Part shown: one piece after another, positions 4,600 to 7,171 of the stretch | Numbering within the stretch: position 1 is the first letter of the stretch | How the letters are laid out: the number at the start of each line of letters is the position of its first letter | Source: Bacillota bacterium | GTDB taxonomy: Bacteria; Bacillota; Clostridia; Lachnospirales; Lachnospiraceae | Assembly: GCA_023392995.1 (NCBI GenBank) | Contig: JAEWMZ010000213.1 | Span: 1-7,171, forward strand | Length of the DNA: 7,171 nucleotides | Direction: 5' to 3' | Position numbers and translations under genes: made by a program | The notes under the pieces: model-generated | What the model was told of the DNA's origin: nothing | The model's database searches: none | The model's input: only the letters and a program-made list of their open reading frames with translations

Positions 4600-7167
4600 C
4601 TATAACGCATGAGTTAATACAGAAATCACAGGTCGGTTACCTGCCCCGCTTTGCTCCGGTGTCTTAATCAGCCCATTATTCACAAGCTCTACAAAGATAC
4701 GAACCAGCTCCGGATCAAACTGTAGCCCGGCCTGCTCCTGCAATATTCCCATCGCAATGCTCACCTTGTAAGGCTTTTTATAAGGCCGCTCGGAGATCAT
4801 AGCATCAAAGGAATCTGCAATACACAGTATTCTTGCCGAGAGCGGGATATCCTCCTTGGAGATTCTTCTGGGATAGCCGGTGCCATCGTATCGTTCATGA
4901 TGACCAATGACCGCAGGAATTACATAATCCAGTGACGGCAGATGTCTTATGATACCTATGGAGTGCTCCACATGTCCCTTCATAATCTGGTATTCCTCGC
5001 TGGTCAGCTTTCCCGGCTTATTTAATATATGCTCCGGTATCCCGATCTTGCCGACATCATGCAGTAACGCCGCCTCTCGAATGATTTCTACATAATCCTC
5101 CTGCATACCATAGGCGTAAGCAAGCTCTGTGGCATAATATTCCACGTTTTTGGAATGACTGAAGGTATAATGATCCTTCGTATCTATGGCTGCCGTAAGT
5201 GCATATATGGTGGAAGCATATTCCGAATAAATGTTTTCTTTATTCTCTGTATACTTCTTTATCTCTCTATTTAGATTCTGCTCTCTTCCTGTATATACCA
5301 TAACCGCATTTTTACCGTTTTGCTTTACAGAATATACCGCCATATCCGCGTGCTCCACCAGTTGCTTTAAATTACTTGCAGAATAGGGAATGGAACAGAT
5401 TCCTCCGCTGACGGTCAGTAATTTTAAGGTGTAGTCAGACTCATTCTTATTCATATTCAGAATCTGAGTTCGGATCACCTCTGCCAGATTTTTTGCTGCC
5501 AGTAAATCATAGGCTGGAAGAATAATTGCAAATTCCTTCCCACTGTACCTAGCCACAAAGCCATTACTTCCCACACAGGAGCTTATGATCTGGGCAATTT
5601 TTTGCAATGCTACATCACCCTCTTTATTACCATACAGCTGATTATATAATTTAAAATCATCGATATTTAATATGATTAAGGAGATTGCCTCCTCCTTGTG
5701 CTTTTCATACTCCTCTTGCAGCACCTCATAGAAATACTTACGGTTGAGTAAACCGGTCAGCTCATCGGTTCTGGCTTCCAGATATACTTTTTCAAATAAT
5801 TTGGAGTTCTTTACTGCAATGGAAACAATGGACTTCACCGAATCCAAAAAGCTTAAATCGTTGTAGGTATAATGCGCCTTTTTCTCCTTGCCGGACAACA
5901 GCACAATACCCACGACTCCATTGTCATCAATCAGCGGAACGGCACACTCCGCCTCCAAGTCCTGAAGCTGTCTTTTTTCTTTTTCCCACATGGATTTATA
6001 AGCTATGGTTCTCCAGAAGTCATTCATTAAAATGCATTCATTGCAGCTTTCCAAATAGGTCACCAGCGGATTATCTCTTTTAATTGAAAAAGGGATCAGA
6101 TCCAGAGGTGTCGTGCTATGAACGATCTCATAGCAGCCATTCACCTTATTGGGGATGCAAATATATATCTTCTTAACTGCAATCGTCTTCTGAATTACAT
6201 CCACCAGTTCATTCAGTATTTCGCTTAAATTCAGGCTTTTTGAAACATTAAAGCTAAATTCCTTCAGATTCTTAGCCTGCAGAATTTCATCCTTGATAAA
6301 CACAGAATCGATAAAACGCTTTAGTACATAATAAATCAAAAAGGTGGAAAGGGTAAAGAAGATAGAGGTTACCAGTACAATATTATCCTTTATGACAGGA
6401 ATATTCTGATTCACAAATTCTTCGATCGGGTTGATGATATACAAAAACAAAAGGAAGGATAATCCCCCTGCAATAGCATAACAGCTTCCTCTTGATACCA
6501 GCAGGCTGAGCTGAAACAGGTTCCTCTTATAAAGAGCGTAAAAGATAAACAATGCATTTACAACTCCCGCTACAATATCCAGCGGAAAGCCCTTAAAATA
6601 AGGAATCATAATACCAATATGTCCGGCAAAAAGTGCAACAATTCCCATCAGAATCGGCATAAACTGTTTTCTTGCCAATTCATTCTTTTGCCCGTACTTA
6701 AGCAATATGTATAATACCTTTAAAAAGGCAGCCGCACAAAACGCAAATAAGAGTACCACCGGCCAGGAATAATGATAGATAAATACCATCTTTCCGTTTG
6801 GAGAAACCACAGTCTCCGGTGCCGCCAAAAAGAATCCCGTAAGAACATTAACCGCGTTAATGATAATCACCAGGAACAGCCATAGCCGGTTCAGTCCAGT
6901 CCTTTTTAAGTTTGCAAATTCACTTACAAAGCTGATAAAGGAATAAGGAAGCAAGGTTAACCCAAGGATCGAAATATCATACCAGAATTTTAAGGAAGGC
7001 CAGAACAGCCTTCTCATACAAAAGGCCGCTCCTGTCCATAAAATCATAGCCACTAAGATCCCCAGAAATGCATTAATCAAAGGACTTTTCTTCGCAGCCA
7101 GAAAGGCCAGCAGCAAAAAGGAATAGCCTATTAAAGCAATAATCGGAATGTATGCAAAATTACCCAT
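4600..7167 (-). CDS. Membrane GAF / degenerate GGDEF / HD-GYP protein, probable cyclic-di-GMP phosphodiesterase
   Basis: This 855-residue signalling protein probably hydrolyses the second messenger c-di-GMP at the cytoplasmic membrane. Residues 1-285 contain about nine hydrophobic segments (roughly 6-25, 30-50, 63-85, 93-115, 133-156, 167-190, 194-213, 228-247, 262-283). The first seven resemble the seven-helix sensor module found on some histidine kinases. Residues about 300-455 look like a GAF sensor domain, and 464-627 are a GGDEF domain beginning DELTGLLNRKYF. That domain is degenerate: SGKEF at 542-546 replaces GGDEF, Asn501 replaces the first metal-binding Asp, and there is no RxxD inhibitory site. 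Residues about 645-835 are an HD-GYP domain with every expected motif: His671, His703-Asp704 in HDVGKIGIP, His732, HHERYDGTGYP at 756-766, and Asp785 in ADSFDAM followed by RPYKKP. The phosphodiesterase role is thus well supported by motifs and diguanylate cyclase activity is unlikely. The start ATG at 7167 suits a membrane N-terminus, but only 4 nt lie upstream, so its ribosome binding site cannot be seen and an earlier start is possible. Confidence 0.92.
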   Translation of the reverse strand: MGNFAYIPIIALIGYSFLLLAFLAAKKSPLINAFLGILVAMILWTGAAFCMRRLFWPSLKFWYDISILGLTLLPYSFISFVSEFANLKRTGLNRLWLFLVIIINAVNVLTGFFLAAPETVVSPNGKMVFIYHYSWPVVLLFAFCAAAFLKVLYILLKYGQKNELARKQFMPILMGIVALFAGHIGIMIPYFKGFPLDIVAGVVNALFIFYALYKRNLFQLSLLVSRGSCYAIAGGLSFLLFLYIINPIEEFVNQNIPVIKDNIVLVTSIFFTLSTFLIYYVLKRFIDSVFIKDEILQAKNLKEFSFNVSKSLNLSEILNELVDVIQKTIAVKKIYICIPNKVNGCYEIVHSTTPLDLIPFSIKRDNPLVTYLESCNECILMNDFWRTIAYKSMWEKEKRQLQDLEAECAVPLIDDNGVVGIVLLSGKEKKAHYTYNDLSFLDSVKSIVSIAVKNSKLFEKVYLEARTDELTGLLNRKYFYEVLQEEYEKHKEEAISLIILNIDDFKLYNQLYGNKEGDVALQKIAQIISSCVGSNGFVARYSGKEFAIILPAYDLLAAKNLAEVIRTQILNMNKNESDYTLKLLTVSGGICSIPYSASNLKQLVEHADMAVYSVKQNGKNAVMVYTGREQNLNREIKKYTENKENIYSEYASTIYALTAAIDTKDHYTFSHSKNVEYYATELAYAYGMQEDYVEIIREAALLHDVGKIGIPEHILNKPGKLTSEEYQIMKGHVEHSIGIIRHLPSLDYVIPAVIGHHERYDGTGYPRRISKEDIPLSARILCIADSFDAMISERPYKKPYKVSIAMGILQEQAGLQFDPELVRIFVELVNNGLIKTPEQSGAGNRPVISVLTHAL

Positions 7168-7171
7168 GGAA

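Overview
The window reads as a stretch of chromosome from a low-to-moderate GC Gram-positive anaerobe of the Clostridia, most likely Lachnospiraceae-like. This is inferred from the strong GGAGG ribosome binding sites, the sigma-A promoter spacing, AT-rich intergenic DNA and the style of the three proteins. The genus cannot be fixed from the sequence alone.

Layout. Positions 1-2203 (minus strand) hold most of a glycogen phosphorylase gene, glgP, whose C-terminal end lies beyond the left edge. It starts with TTG behind a strong Shine-Dalgarno sequence. Positions 2204-2773 are a divergent regulatory region. It contains a good promoter for the rightward gene with a 15-bp palindrome at the start of the transcript. 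It also contains a plausible leftward promoter that would give glgP a roughly 270-nt leader carrying a 5'-terminal hairpin, a second hairpin and two tandem 32-bp repeats. Positions 2774-4255 (plus) encode a 493-residue protein of the L-fucose/L-arabinose isomerase superfamily with the metal-ligand pattern intact and the substrate unknown. Positions 4256-4599 separate two convergent genes and contain a hairpin followed by a textbook intrinsic terminator. Positions 4600-7167 (minus) encode an 855-residue multi-domain membrane protein: about nine membrane segments, a GAF-like domain, a degenerate GGDEF domain and an intact HD-GYP domain. It is therefore probably a cyclic-di-GMP phosphodiesterase.

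How the genes relate. Glycogen phosphorylase mobilises stored glucan and the isomerase probably handles a free or modified sugar, so their divergent arrangement is compatible with carbohydrate control. No shared pathway is shown by the sequence, and the c-di-GMP protein has no obvious functional link to either. There are no mobile elements, tRNA or rRNA genes, or CRISPR arrays, and no clear novel multi-gene system. The most notable points are the loss of metal ligands in the GGDEF domain beside a complete HD-GYP site, and the structured, repeat-bearing leader of glgP.
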